Below the pieces are notes generated by a model. The model did not search any database and was not told the DNA's origin. It worked only from the letters and a program-made list of their open reading frames with translations. A DNA stretch of 64,000 nt, taken from NCBI GenBank assembly GCA_011316305.1, contig SAUG01000066.1:62001-126000 (forward strand), written 5' to 3'. Numbering within the stretch: position 1 is the stretch's first letter; each line of letters begins with the position of its first letter. The translations under genes and the position numbers were made by a program. Of the stretch, positions 10,933 to 22,700 are shown in pieces. This stretch comes from Rusavskia elegans (taxonomy: Eukaryota; Ascomycota; Lecanoromycetes; Teloschistales; Teloschistaceae).

Positions 10933-11560
10933 GGTGGGCTCGACTTAGGCTCTGAAGTACAGGAAGCTTTAGTGAAGAGGGAGCATCTAGGTGAAAGATG
11001 TTGATGTAGGTTGAAGGCCCGTTAAGAGTGGCCTGGTTCCTGAAAGAAATATACTCGACAGGTAGGTAACCATGCGAGCCATGTAGATTATTGGGATGAC
11101 GCAACTTGGCCGCCTGGAGGGACCCGGAGTTCGCTTGCCACGCCGCGAAACCCATGTCGTCGGGATGAAGAGGCGTCTCTTTCACATTCAGACGCCGGTA
11201 TCGGTGTAAAATGCACGTCAACTCTACTGGAGACTCCCGACCTACGGCCTTGACCACGTCCAAACCACAAGCAGTGCAGAATGTCATCGAAATTGTTTAC
11301 AGTCTGGTCTTCGGCCACCACGAGGCCTGGTCAAGTCATCCTCAGCAAGCTTTTACATTTTGAGTAGCTCTGTGAGAGTGAGACAAAAAAGCTCTTTCCA
11401 AGATCCTCAATGAAGGTTTGTCTTGTCGTATCAGTCGACTTCGCCGGCTCTCTCGAGCATGGTCAAATCCTGCTCTATGATGCTTCTGGCGCGACGGCCG
11501 AATAACCATGGTTCAAGACCGTACTTTCTCGCCAGCATGCGCTTGGTTGGGGCTAACTAG

Positions 11561-11649
11561 AACACTGGACAGGCCTCGGGGCCTATCCAATGTTGACAAT
11601 GCTCGGGTTACCTCTTGCTGATAACACCCATCAAGGCAAGAGGTCACCG
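11561..11649. repeat. Two adjacent imperfect hairpins
   Basis: The first has arms AACACTGGACAGGCC and GGCCTATCCAATGTT (11561-11594), pairing at 13 of 15 positions around a short loop. The second has arms CGGGTTACCTCTTGC and GCAAGAGGTCACCG (11604-11649) around a 17-nt loop. They are 9 bp apart. They could be terminators, a structured RNA, or relics of small inverted-repeat elements. Confidence 0.4.
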
Positions 11650-11844
11650 TAAATCAGCGAGTCCCAGATCCGCAAGGGAATCAAGAAGAGGAAAGTGTGG
11701 GGGGATGAACTGTGTCAGAAAAAGGAGAGTCGCTGACCGATTAGGCCTGACCGCCACGCATGTATTGATATGAGTTCATGAAATATCCGCCATGTATGAT
11801 GAACAGGAGACGAGAATGTCGTTGATTGAATTGTAGTCGCTAAA

Positions 11845-11864
11845 CCAATGTGGGTATATAAATA
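11845..11864 (+). promoter_or_regulatory. CCAAT box and TATA box pair
   Basis: CCAAT at 11845-11849 is followed by TATATAAATA at 11855-11864. A strong TATA this far (2.7 kb) from the next annotated start suggests a transcript beginning near 11.9 kb on the plus strand, either non-coding or an uncalled gene. The motifs alone do not prove a promoter. Confidence 0.25.
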
Positions 11865-14572
11865 ACTCTGACAGTCGCATATCCGACAGACAGACGCCCG
11901 AGAGGGTTAAAACATCCTCGAATGGACTAAGGCAGTCGGTACACGATCCGAACAGCTACTGGACCCTAGGACCTTCGACGAAGCACCGGGCGGTCAAATA
12001 CTGCGTGCTCGAACGCCATAGCCAGTTCCCCCACTAATTCGCAAAGCTACCACTGAGGAGATACCTCCGCAGAGTGGCGTCGGCACCGCGACCTGGTGAC
12101 CGGACCTCCCTCGAACCTTCTCGTGGAATCAGTCTCCGATTTGGTTTGTCTCTCGGACCAACTGACCATCGAGTTTGGACCCAATCCACCTTTGGCGAGA
12201 AGAGAGGCCTTTCGTCTTCGGTACGTACGCCACATACCCGCATCGAACCCTGGCTCCAGAAAAGTGGGCGGCCGCGAATGGTGTACCCCTGGCGAAAGTT
12301 TTCCAGTGTTGTTGAGTGTCACCGACAGATGGGACATCTCCCATCAACGATGATGAAGCGCTCATGCGGACCTGATGTGCATCTTGAGTCTTTGGCGCCA
12401 TCCACCGAAGTTTTGAAAAAATGTAGGCCGTGGTCGTTGCACAGTGAATAAACGTAGTAATTCTTCCACCAATTGCACATGATGACGGTGATGATGGGGT
12501 GCACAACAGTCCTCGAGGTGTGTCGCTGGCGTGTACTAAAAAGTAATAAGTATAGACACCGTTGATATTGAGCTGATTATCTTACTCAGTTGCGACGAAA
12601 ACACAGATGCTGCCACTCAATGGAGACTGACAGTAGGAACGAGTGGGAATATGAAGGCAGGAACGACAGGTTTGATCAAGAGCTTTACTACAGAAGCTAT
12701 GGACAGAGTTTTATATCTTCAACCAGTCGCATGTTAGACCGCTTGGTTCGGGACGACATTTACTGTCGATGCGGCCTGGCTTGTGCCCTCGAGGTGGAAA
12801 CCCATAGGGACATTGATCATGATCCACCTGATTCAAGGGAAAAATTTGCGTCGACCGTGACACGCCAGTTTTTCAGGGCCAGGCAGAGATGTTAGCATGT
12901 CGGCGGGTACGTACTCGCGCTCGACGGTCATCGGCCGGCCGTGGTTGAAACGAGGGTAATCCAGGTCTGGCGTGTAAAGAAATCATCCAGTGGGTTGGGC
13001 GGTCCGTGTGCGAAGGCCATGTTGTGACGACGGATCAGGCGGTCCAAGCACCCCCAGACCGAGTCCGGAGCACACAATCTGGCAGGCCGATTATGTCCCA
13101 GACCAAAAACAGAACTGACAAGGAGGTACTCTGGAAAGTTTAACAATCTTCAAGGTGGAATTGGAGCGGTAGAAGCGGAAAACGTTGTGTCGTGACAGAA
13201 TGGAGGAAGTTTGGCAGCTCGCGGGTACGTCTGGAGAAACGCTGAGTCTGAAATTCCCGGGTGGGGGTTAAGAGGGTCCATGTCGACCTTGTCCAAAAAA
13301 AGTAAGGGGAGTTGATCGAAACAGGACGCTTGTGATACGCGCAAACATCAAAACGTCTGCTAGCCAGAATCCTCTTCGGTCCCAAAGTCTACCTGATTGG
13401 GCGCACGAGTCGTGTTTTCCTCAGAAGATGACGACCGTCACCCGGGTACCTGGATCGAGCCTTAGTCATTACAGCAAGGAGGTGTTCACGTATGTAGGCG
13501 GGACGCAACAGGCCAACAGCAAGCCGGAAGAAGCAACGGACTCCAGCAGCAATGGTCTGCTGATCGTGCTTTGATGCGCAATAGAAGTCCTTCGGGAAGC
13601 AGCATGCTCTGTACGGACAGCAGGCGTTTGCATCCAGGCCTGTAATCCGGACATCGCTGATGGAGCAGAGAGATCGAGCCAAAAGCTATGGGCATATCGG
13701 TCCTGTCAAGAGTGCATGGAGGAGACGCACCGAAGGCATCGCGTCCTGCACCACCGTTCAAGGGCGCTGCCCACTCTGTTTCGATGGTGCTTCCATGTGG
13801 CTGTCTCCGGTTTCTTCAATGATCCTGGCTCAAAGCTTAAAGGGATATTTCCACAACGTGTTCCTGCGGGCCGGCGAGCTGTAGCCGAGTCCCATGGAGC
13901 GGATAAGTGCCGGTGCTTTGACCGATCAGGTGAGTATGGGGAGCCCTGCAACCCCGTATATGCTGCGTCGCATATCGCTTAACAGTCAGCTGAGCAAATT
14001 ACCGTATCTCCCGGTCGCTCCCAAACGCTGGGATGCTTTTCACATTGCCCATGAACGCCTGTTTGGGGGGCAGAGTCTGCCAGATCGGAGATCAGACAAC
14101 GCCCAATGCTGCAGGAGAGGTCTCAATTGGGTCTTCCAAAGGCAGCTGCAGAATGTCTGCGGATGCCAAATGCTCCCAATGGATAAGCAGCGGCAACTCA
14201 GTCACCCACGCCCATACGCACGCCTTTCCCGGGAACAGGTGCTGATGGTGGACTGTGCGTACGACTGCGATCAGAATCGGACTCAGGGAGACGGAAAGGA
14301 TGAGGAAGAGGAAGAGGCTGACAGCCTTTGGAATATCGATTCCTGTGGCAACCGCGCTAAACCCCCTTCACATGGCGCCATCAGAGAGCCTCAAACAACC
14401 CCTCAAAGCCTCACGACATCTATCCTCAGCATCACGAGAATTATCAAACACATCCAATAAATTCTTTCCTCATTCATCGCCTGTACGCTCGCTGCCAGTC
14501 GCCATACCATCTATTACTTTCTTCCCCTGTGCGTTCCGGGTTTGTTGAGCTCGTGGCCAACGTTCAACGGCT

Positions 14573-15646
14573 ATGGGGTTCGGAGACTTCTCCTCGATAT
14601 GTCAGAAGAATGCCTTTCCTCTGTGTTCGCTGGTGGGCTCCGGCAATGGCATAAACCGCAACACGGGTGTCCAGCCAAATTGCTACGCTCGGAGCGTCGA
14701 GTTTGCCAACACCATCATCTTCGAGGCTGCCACCGATTTCATGCACATGCTCGCTTTGGGCATGGCAGTGATCATGGTCTTACATGTCCGCTCTAAATTC
14801 ACAGCCGTTGGTATGTTGGCCCCTTTGGCTTGCGGTTTTTCGGGTCGGAACAAGACTGATCTTCGATGTGTTCTATTTTTAGGTCGCAAAGAGATCACGA
14901 CATTCTTTTACATATACATGCTTCTCACCATGACGTCTTTGGTCTTGGATTCCGGCGTCATCCCTCCTGGCTCGAGCGCATATCCGTACTTTGCTGCAGC
15001 ACAGAATGGCTTCACCTCCGCTCTATGCACCTGTCTGCTGGTCAATGGATTCGTCGGCTTCCAACTATACGAAGACGGGACAACACAGTCAGTCTGGCTT
15101 CTCCGCGGCTCCTCAATCGGCATGTTCATCCTGTCTGGCGGAATCTCCCTGATGACGTTCATGAGCTGGGGCTTGGCGCCAAATAATACTCTGGGGCTCT
15201 TCGTCGTGCTATATCTGATCAACGCAATATTCCTACTCGTCTACGTCGTCTCCCAAGTGATCTTGGTGACAGCGACACTGCAAGATCGCTGGCCTTTGGG
15301 TCACATCGGTTTCGGAGTCTTTTTCTTCATCATCGGCCAGGTGATCCTCTACGTTTTCGGCAGCACCATCTGCAACGCCGCCCAACATTATCTGGACGGT
15401 CTCTTCTTCGCCACAATCTGCAATCTGCTGGCCGTCATGATGGTCTACAAGTACTGGGACTCCATCACCAAAGAGGACCTGGAATTCAGTGTCGGCACTA
15501 AACAAGGGAACTGGGAGGTCAAGGAGCTGCTGCCCGAGGAAGACCGCCGTGCCACGATCTACCAGGATGGTACTTCGGAGTATGCGAGCAGCATGTATCA
15601 TCAGGCCACGCCAAGAACATCGACATACGCCGGCTATCATACATAA
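14573..15646 (+). CDS. CHS7: Chitin synthase export chaperone CHS7
   Basis: The exons are 14573-14810 and 14883-15646, giving 333 aa. The start MGFGDF, the Cys-bearing N-terminus (LPLCSL-type: FPLCSLVG), RSKFTAVGRKEITTFF across the splice, ALCTCLLVNGFVGFQLYEDG, LQDRWPLGHIGFGVFFF and the end of the last membrane span ATICNLLAVMMVYKYWDSIT are all hallmarks of the CHS7 family. Seven or so membrane spans are seen. The family acts in the ER, where it is needed for exit of chitin synthase Chs3. The C-terminal tail after YWDSITKEDLEF is cytosolic and rich in Glu, Thr and Tyr. The intron is 72 nt and lacks an in-frame stop, so its retention would add 24 residues without a frameshift. Confidence 0.96.
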   Translation: MGFGDFSSICQKNAFPLCSLVGSGNGINRNTGVQPNCYARSVEFANTIIFEAATDFMHMLALGMAVIMVLHVRSKFTAVGMLAPLACGFSGRNKTDLRCVLFLGRKEITTFFYIYMLLTMTSLVLDSGVIPPGSSAYPYFAAAQNGFTSALCTCLLVNGFVGFQLYEDGTTQSVWLLRGSSIGMFILSGGISLMTFMSWGLAPNNTLGLFVVLYLINAIFLLVYVVSQVILVTATLQDRWPLGHIGFGVFFFIIGQVILYVFGSTICNAAQHYLDGLFFATICNLLAVMMVYKYWDSITKEDLEFSVGTKQGNWEVKELLPEEDRRATIYQDGTSEYASSMYHQATPRTSTYAGYHT

Positions 15647-16169
15647 CTCGACGGGTATGAGCATGCATTTTTGGATTTCAGCGCAGCATCAGCGAAATAG
15701 TCGGAGTTTTGGGGGATGGGCCCGCTGCATACTTCCGGAGTGATAGTTGGATTAATGAGGATGGTCTGGTCAAGCGCGGTCGGCTGGCGATCCTGTTGCT
15801 TGGGCATTGGATAGGAGGAATATACCTAATCCATAGTAATCTTTACCCTAAATGTGTCCATGATTGTTTCAACATCCCGGCCGCCAATTACCAAAAGAAA
15901 TATGAGCAAGTACGAACACGTGCCTTTCCCATGCATATAGACAGAGAGTGGTATTAGCTATCGCAGACCTTAGACAACTATATACAATCTCTCTTCCCCA
16001 CCCCTTCAAAATCCCTGGGGTGATCAAAGAGTAAAGACAAGTATGCATCGCTAAGGAGTAGAGTTGTTATGCCCCTCTATATACATCCAGTCCGTCTCCC
16101 TTTTTACACCGCCCGCCATGCTGTTATACACTTGCGAGATCCCTCTCTTGATTGACAGTGATAGAAATG
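15647..16169. other. Intergenic between convergent genes
   Basis: This is the 3' flank of CHS7 and of mitochondrial EF-Tu. No gene or clear element is seen. Confidence 0.4.
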
Positions 16170-17779
16170 TTATTCGAGGATCTTCGTCACAATGGCCGTC
16201 CCCACGGTTCTACTGCCCTCTCTGACCGTGAACCGCTGACCTTGATCCACGGCCAGGGGATGGAAAAGGTCGCATTTCATCTCGATGTTGTCGCCTGGCA
16301 TTGCCATTTTGCTTGCGCGGTCTTCGGTGCCGTCGGGCCAGAAGAGACCGCATGCTTCGTCTGTGTGAAAGGACGTTTGTATCAGCTTCTTTTTGTTCCA
16401 AGATCGACTGTGGGAAAGACGTAGTAATAAAGTAAGAGGGGGGATGGATAATGTTGGAAACTCACCAGCCGTCCTCAGGTAAATTTGCGGTCGATAATTA
16501 TCTCCAAAGCCTGTGTGTCTTCCTCCTTCCTCCGTGGTCAAAACGTACATGGAGCACAAGAAACTCTTATGCGCCTTTGTCGTCCCCGGTTTCGCAACCA
16601 CCATCCCTCGCCTCACATCTTCGCGCTTGACGCCTCTGAGCAAGAGGCCGGAGTTGTCGCCGGCGCGAGACTCGTCGCAGGATTTTTTGAAGGTTTCGAT
16701 ATCGGTGACCTTGGTCTTGATGGGGGTTGCGCCGACTTTACCCACGAGTTCGACTTCACTGTCCTTCTTTAATGAACCGCGTTCTACCCGTCCACTGGCG
16801 ACAGTGCCGCGTCCTGGGATGGAGAAGACATCTTCGACGGACATAAGGAAGGGTTTGTCAACGTCGCGCTCGGGCGTAGGGATCCATTCGTCCACTGCAG
16901 CGAGGAGCTCGTCGATTTTCTGGACGCCGATGGTCGGTTGGGTGTTCTGGAGGGCACAGAGGGCGGAACCGAGAACGATGGGGGTCTCGTCGCCTTCGAA
17001 GCCATAGGTGGTGAGGGTTTCGCGCATTTCCATCTCGACTAGTTCGAGCATTTCAGGGTCCTCGACTGTATCGATCTTGTTGACGAAGACGACGATTTTC
17101 TGGACGCCGACTTGACGGGCGAGGAGAAGATGTTCGCGGGTTTGAGGCCTGTACGAAGATGGTGTCAGTGCAATGCTTGTATTAGTTGAGACTTCCAGGA
17201 CTTTGAAGCCTACATTTGTCCGTCTGATGCTGCGACTACAATGATAGCGCCATCCATACTTGATGCACCTGTGATCATGTTTTTGATGTAATCCGCATGG
17301 CCTGGACAGTCGACGTGCGAATAATGCCGGTTGTCGGTCTGGTATTCGATATGGGCTGATGAGATGGTGATACCACGCTTTCGTTCCTCAGGGGCTTTGT
17401 CAATGGAGCCATAGTCCATGAAATTGGCATACCCTTTCTCCGCCTGGCGTTTGGTGATTGCAGCTGTCAAGGTTGTCTAAGGGGACACGTCAATGATGTT
17501 ATAGTGGCGGTAAATGCCATTGAGATCTATCTACCTTTCCGTGATCAACGTGGCCAATTGTTCCTAGCAATAGTCAGCGTAGCTTCTTGCAGTTCTATGG
17601 TAGGAAGACAAACCGATATTGACGTGGGGTTTATTCCGTTCGAAGACGGTTGCGAGTCCTCGATATTGGGTCGCATCTCGACCGAAGACATGCTGCACAG
17701 GATTGACGCCTCTCTGTTTGGAAAGGACGACTCGCGTGGTCGGAATCAAGGGAGCGTATGCTCGGACAAAACCCGCCAT
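16170..17779 (-). CDS. TUF1: Mitochondrial elongation factor Tu
   Basis: Five exons (17779-17614, 17563-17535, 17476-17214, 17148-16466, 16360-16170) give 443 aa. The GTPase motifs are complete: GHVDHGKT (G1), RGITI (G2), DCPGH (G3), NKID (G4), GSAL (G5). Domain 2 and domain 3 follow, ending in [12 protein letters not shown]. The first ~50 residues are basic and lack the bacterial start, as expected for a mitochondrial presequence. The protein delivers aminoacyl-tRNA to the mitoribosome. Exon 2 is only 29 nt and carries the P-loop segment TIGHVDHGK. The gene lies head-to-tail with the mitochondrial IF-3 gene (301 bp between them). A longer frame to 17902 exists, but the ATG used here opens the typical presequence. 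Confidence 0.95.
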
Positions 17780-18079
17780 CTTCTTACCGATGGCCTCCCT
17801 TGAGCGGGCACTTCGAAACACGAGCGGAGACTGGTGGACGATACGCACTGATTCCCAAAAGTTTCTTGACGGTCCCTCGGATATGTTGTAGCTACGCTCC
17901 ACTAACCCATTCTGGTAACTCTACTCGACCGACGATGATATGGGACATTTGAGCAATATCACATAGGCTATGCGGCTCGTCATCTTATGTTAACGATATA
18001 CTCATAATGCTTTCCCATCAGTACGACCCGGTACCGACTCCTGTCACTAGACGCGATTCCAAGCATTGGCTTCCTCACT

Positions 18080-18874
18080 CTAATCCTTGGTCTCCCCTTT
18101 CTGCTTGTTCCCCTTCGCCTCAAAGAACATCCTCAGCTCTCCTCCTTCCTCTCCCTCCAACGCCTTCCACTCCTTCGACCCTTGAACCGTCGCCGCCTGA
18201 TCCCTTATCATCTCCAGAAGCCCCTTAGCCTTACCCTCTGTGACGTCTTTCCTCTGCATCCACCCTCTCCGCTTCTTCCCAAACACAACCTCTACCCTCC
18301 TGCCGTCACTCAAAAACTCCCTCATCTTCTTAAGGCGATGATCCAAGTCGTGTGGTGCAATAGTCCAATTCAACTCGACTTCCTTGGTTGGGATAGACAC
18401 GTTCTTTTTGGGCTTCGCTTTCGCGATCTCCGCTTGCCGGTGGGAATGCTTATCGACGACCTTGCAAACTGGGATCTTAGGTCGACTGTCTCTTTGGCCT
18501 TCATCAGGTCCAGGCGCGTCGGCAAATCGGGGGTGGACTTTTTCACCGACTTGCATTAGGAATTGCGTTGAGCGGTCAATGGATGCTAAGGATTCTCGTA
18601 GGCTTGTAGGTGGCTGTAGAGAGTTGTTTGGGCCAACGATTTGGATTTCTGGGACGCGTATGCCTTCATCACGGATAAGGCCATCATTCGAGGACGCAGC
18701 TGTTGATCTCTTGTTGCGGGGCCCATAATTACGATGTTGTAGGTTGAAAGGCTGGTATCGTAGAGGTATGGGCTTGCGGAGACATGGCGAATGCAGCCTC
18801 CAATTTGGTAGGAAGACTCGTCGTAAAGCTTCAGCGGCACTGATGAGGTGCGGCGAGTGTGCAATCACCCTCAT
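18080..18874 (-). CDS. Mitochondrial translation initiation factor IF-3 family
   Basis: A single exon gives 264 aa. The N-terminus is basic with Arg, Ser and Leu, as in mitochondrial import signals. The IF-3 N-domain reads IRVPEIQIVGPNNSLQPPTS, then SLASIDRSTQFLMQV, and, after an insertion, VCKVVDK. The C-domain shows VELNWTIAPHDLDHRLKKMREFLSDGRRVEV, abbreviated here to its key groups: conserved W, the DL..K...FL core and KGLLEMI. The reading frame extends to 18901 only through a TTG, so the ATG at 18874 is the start. It shares a 113-bp divergent promoter with IMP1, and the next gene downstream is mitochondrial EF-Tu. Confidence 0.88.
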   Translation of the reverse strand: MRVIAHSPHLISAAEALRRVFLPNWRLHSPCLRKPIPLRYQPFNLQHRNYGPRNKRSTAASSNDGLIRDEGIRVPEIQIVGPNNSLQPPTSLRESLASIDRSTQFLMQVGEKVHPRFADAPGPDEGQRDSRPKIPVCKVVDKHSHRQAEIAKAKPKKNVSIPTKEVELNWTIAPHDLDHRLKKMREFLSDGRRVEVVFGKKRRGWMQRKDVTEGKAKGLLEMIRDQAATVQGSKEWKALEGEEGGELRMFFEAKGNKQKGETKD

Positions 18875-18987
18875 GGATGAAAATAGAACGCTTCTGGTCA
18901 ACGATTCAAAGAAGCTGTCTCAGTGTTCGGACGACCTCACGCTAGCCTGGCCACGTTTCTTGCATAACGGAATCGCAACTTCTTTGC
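18875..18987. promoter_or_regulatory. Bidirectional promoter, IF-3m / IMP1
   Basis: Only 113 bp separate the two divergent ATGs, so the two mitochondrial genes must share control sequence. Confidence 0.6.
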
Positions 18988-19663
18988 ATGCAAAATGACC
19001 ACCCCATGCCACCTCCTCTCTCAACCCTTACCCGCATCACAAATTCGCTGCGTCCGAACCTTCAGAAACGCTACGAGATACGTCTGATTTGGCACATTTC
19101 TGTGGCAGCGTTTAAGGCAATCTGCGCTGGGCACGTCTTCGCTGAATATGTTGGCTCCCGATACGGGACGTATGGCCCATCCATGCTCCCTACCTTAGCT
19201 GTTCAGAATGACACGGTCTGCATCGCCAGTAAATATCGTTATGGTAGGGGCGTCGAGGTTGGAGACATGGTTAGCTTCGGCCATCCTTGTGTGCCCGGCG
19301 AACATGCTATCAAAAGAGTCGTTGGTATGCCTGGGGATTTTGTGATGAGGGATGTGTATCAGGATGGAAATGATACGATGCTTCAGGTATGGTTACAGAG
19401 GATTGATCCTTTGTTGAATAAGCATATGCTAATAGGGAGCTTAGGTGCCCGAAGGCCATTGCTGGGTTTTAGGGGACAACTTGACCGAGTCGCGGGATTC
19501 AAGAACATATGGGCCTTTGCCATTGGGCCTTATTAAGGGGAAGGTGGTCGCGAAGCACAATCCTCGATTCCAGTTCGAATGGTTTCGCAACAATCTGCAG
19601 CGGCCGGCATCTGTCGAACGAAGCGCCTCGTCAAGCGGAGACGCTGCATCTGGATGTACATAG
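18988..19663 (+). CDS. IMP1: Mitochondrial inner membrane peptidase subunit 1
   Basis: The exons are 18988-19386 and 19445-19663, giving 205 aa. This is an S26-family signal peptidase. The catalytic Ser is in YGPSMLPT and the catalytic Lys in HAIKRVVGMPGD. The conserved box after the intron is VPEGHCWVLGDNLTESRDSR, followed by YGPLPLGLIKGKV. One membrane span lies near residues 35-55. Imp1 removes sorting peptides of inner-membrane and intermembrane-space proteins (for example cytochrome b2, Cox2 in yeast). A second Met at 19006 is possible as a start. The gene ends 42 bp from the convergent EFL1 stop. Confidence 0.93.
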
Positions 19664-19705
19664 CGCATGAATGGTACCAGCCGTCACACATTTCATCATT
19701 GAACA

Positions 19706-22700
19706 TCACCGTTTAAGCGTCTTCTGCTTCTCCGCATCTCTCACAAGCTTCCGCCCCTTGACCGGCAATCCCTTCCTAACCCGGACCTTGTCCATATATC
19801 TTTTGGCCACGTTCTCCTTATCAGCCAATTCGCCCAGATCCTCCAACTCGTCTTCGGTGAAAGGTACCCAGAATGGATCTTCGTCCAACATCTCGAAGCC
19901 TTGGAAAACCAACTGTGGAGATGCAGCGCCTGATGTACGTTTGCGGATATCCTCGCTGAAGCCAAAGGATTCTGCCACAGGGAGCACCGACAGGATTGTG
20001 AAAAATGGCGTTCCTTCTTTCAAGGATTCGGACACTATGCGACCTCGGCGGCGTGTGATGACCCCGTATACACGGCCCAAGACCTCGGCTGCGAATCGAA
20101 TCAGTCCAGCTCCAAATCGTCCTATTCTCGATGTACGGAGGTGTGCAAACCATAATAGGAAAAAAAAGGTCACTCACTTGAAGCCTGTATCTCACAGCTA
20201 TACATGGCGAGCAGAAGCCGTGGGCTCCAGTCCAGAAAGCCTTGTCGTATTGAATCTCTGACTGTCTTGATGACCTCACCAGTCAGCCGGCCATGTATGT
20301 CTTTTGAAGAAGATTCGTCTTCCGGTGCCGCTGCAACAGTCACTTCTTCGAGGAAAACCGCGAGACCCTGGCATGGTTCGCTACAGAGCGGGCCTTGAGC
20401 CATTGCTAGCTGGAAGGCGTACGAGACCTTGTCTGAGAAGTCCTTTGCTGTAAGTGTGTCGGATCGTGGTGGTTCATCAGGAGAATCTGACTCTGACTGC
20501 TTAGCTTGCTGCTCCTCTTGTAAACTAGATCCAGGTCAGTGGATTGTAGTCAATATTGTATCGCGGTAGGGAAACATACAATTTCTCGCAGCTCCCTGTG
20601 ACATCGACCAAGATATTAGGCCCCGTTCTTCGTGGGCCAAATGCTGCGATTTTGTCCACCACATTCGACCATGATTCGGACTGAGCTGCTGCTTCCGTGA
20701 AAGTATCTTGGAGTTTCGCCCTGAAGTCTATCATGGACTTCAGGTCTACAATCTGAGGATGTGCCTCTTCATCTCCGTGATCTACGACTTCCTTAGCATT
20801 CTCGATAACCCCTTGCTCGGCTGTTTCTTTCGCTTGTCTTTCTGCATAAAGTTGCCTGACGATTCCCACATTGCTATCTAGGAACTCGGTCACTGCAGTT
20901 GGCAACGGTCTGACTCTCAAACGAATGGTGATCTGCTTCGATGTCGTATGCACCACCACTGTTCCTCTCGGCAAGCTCTTGTCTTTGGGCGCCGCCATTT
21001 CCGCGGCGCTGACGATGGTTTCTCGATACGGCACGATGGGCTCTCCCGCCTGTATCTCACATCCAGCGAACCTCTCCCGGAGATCCTTCAAACATCTTTC
21101 GAGATGTAATTCTCCAGCCGTCAAGATGACATGTTCACCACTCTCAAGGACTTCGTAAACCGCACACGGATCGCTTTGCTCTAGTAATTTCATGCCATTG
21201 ATCATCTTATCGAGGTCTCCTGGGTTTGCTGGTTCCAAGGCAACGCGGACGATTGGCTGGCTGCCCATGCTGACGCCAGCCAGATTGATAGCACCTTCCA
21301 GTTGACTGCATAGGGTGCCTGATTTGAGGATGTGACCTTCCAGACCTGCGATACCAAAGACTACGCCCGCGGGTACTGATGTGAGAGACTCAAGGCCACG
21401 GCCCATCATGAGGTACAGCCCCGTTACGACGACCTTTGGTGGCTCCGGAACAGCATGAGGATTCGCTGGGGAGAATTTTGGTGGCAGGACATAGACCTCG
21501 TCTCCTACGCTTAATGTACCTGAGTAGAGACGAGCGAAACCAATAAGGTGTTCTGGGTCTTCTGTCTGCTCCTCGTGCTCGGGCTCTTGCCCGTCATCAA
21601 GGCTTATACTATTAAGCGCATCGCCCATGCCGTTGACTCCATTCCGGTTCTCTGCCTCTTCAGCTCTTCTTGCTTTGGCAAACTCTGCCCTCTTCCGCCT
21701 CGCTACGTCGCGAGCCTCGTCTGCAGTCATCAGACCGCCCGCTTTGCGTTTGTTTTGCGGCAGTTCACTGGCACGGACGGCTACCATCTTACTGACGTAG
21801 GCAACAACAGGGACCTTTTGGTCGCTGTGAAATCCTACCATGGCTGAGCGTACATGCTTGTCTACATGCTCCGCTGCTGGTGAGGCGTCTATCAGCGCTG
21901 GAAGACGGCTAGCCTGGGCAAGCGGTGGAGACGGGAGATACTCTGTGACTGATACAAGTACGGCTGTTGAGAGAGGTAACCATGCGGAGAAGACTGCGGT
22001 CATGAGAGCTCTGGGGTCTCTAGAACGGAGAATGTGTGGAGGTATGTTCAAGGAGAGCGACTTTGTAATTCTCTCGACCATGACCGGGTCACTGCGGCAA
22101 GAGTGTCATGAGCGCCGTCATCCTTCGGAGGGGACAAACCCTGATAACATACCCTTTCCCCTTGTCTCCCCCTGTCGTGGCCTCGTAGACTGCCCATATA
22201 TTGTCCAGTACCAGTTGTACGAACATTGGCTTTAGAGCCCTTCCCCTGAGATGCTTGGACCCAAGCACCCGCTTGGTCTTTGGCTCGAGATAGAAATCGC
22301 CCCAGAGGACCTTCTCCAGGACTGATCTCTTGATACCCAACTTCTTTTCGTACAGAGAAGCGAACTGTCTCACGGTAAAGGCCCATCCGTCAACAGCACT
22401 GCTGAAGATGACATTGTTCTTTTCCGGGGCGAAATAGAGATCCTCATCATCTCGCTCCTCGAACTCACCGTCAGTGCCGTTAGTGGCCAGACTCTCAGTC
22501 TCGGCAGATACCACGCTTGATGAGGTCTTTGCAGCCTTCCTCTCCAATTTCTCCTGTTCCTTCGCTGCCGCGGCAGCAACTCGCTCCTCGACCCTTTCCC
22601 GCCATTGAAGATCTACTTCCATACGCTCACCTTGGAAGAAGCTCCCGATGACTGCGTTGACCTGCTCGAGTAGCTTACTGAGATGGGTGTAGGCCTCAGC

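Larger units (their letters stand above)
10933..14572. other. 3.6 kb gene-poor stretch upstream of CHS7
   Basis: No reading frame here shows a recognisable domain. The longest (13894-14460, plus) has no conserved-looking sequence. The stretch holds two adjacent imperfect hairpins and a CCAAT/TATA pair (listed separately). Base composition is like that of the flanking genes, not the RIP island. It may contain a non-coding RNA, a decayed gene, or a long regulatory region for CHS7. Confidence 0.4.

Noticed and set aside
12034..12506. Overlapping frames of 70-125 aa on both strands
   Set aside because: None has recognisable motifs, and several overlap in conflicting frames. They are chance ORFs in GC-balanced DNA.
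13894..14460. 188-aa plus-strand frame upstream of CHS7
   Set aside because: The composition and lack of motifs look random, and no splice partner was found.
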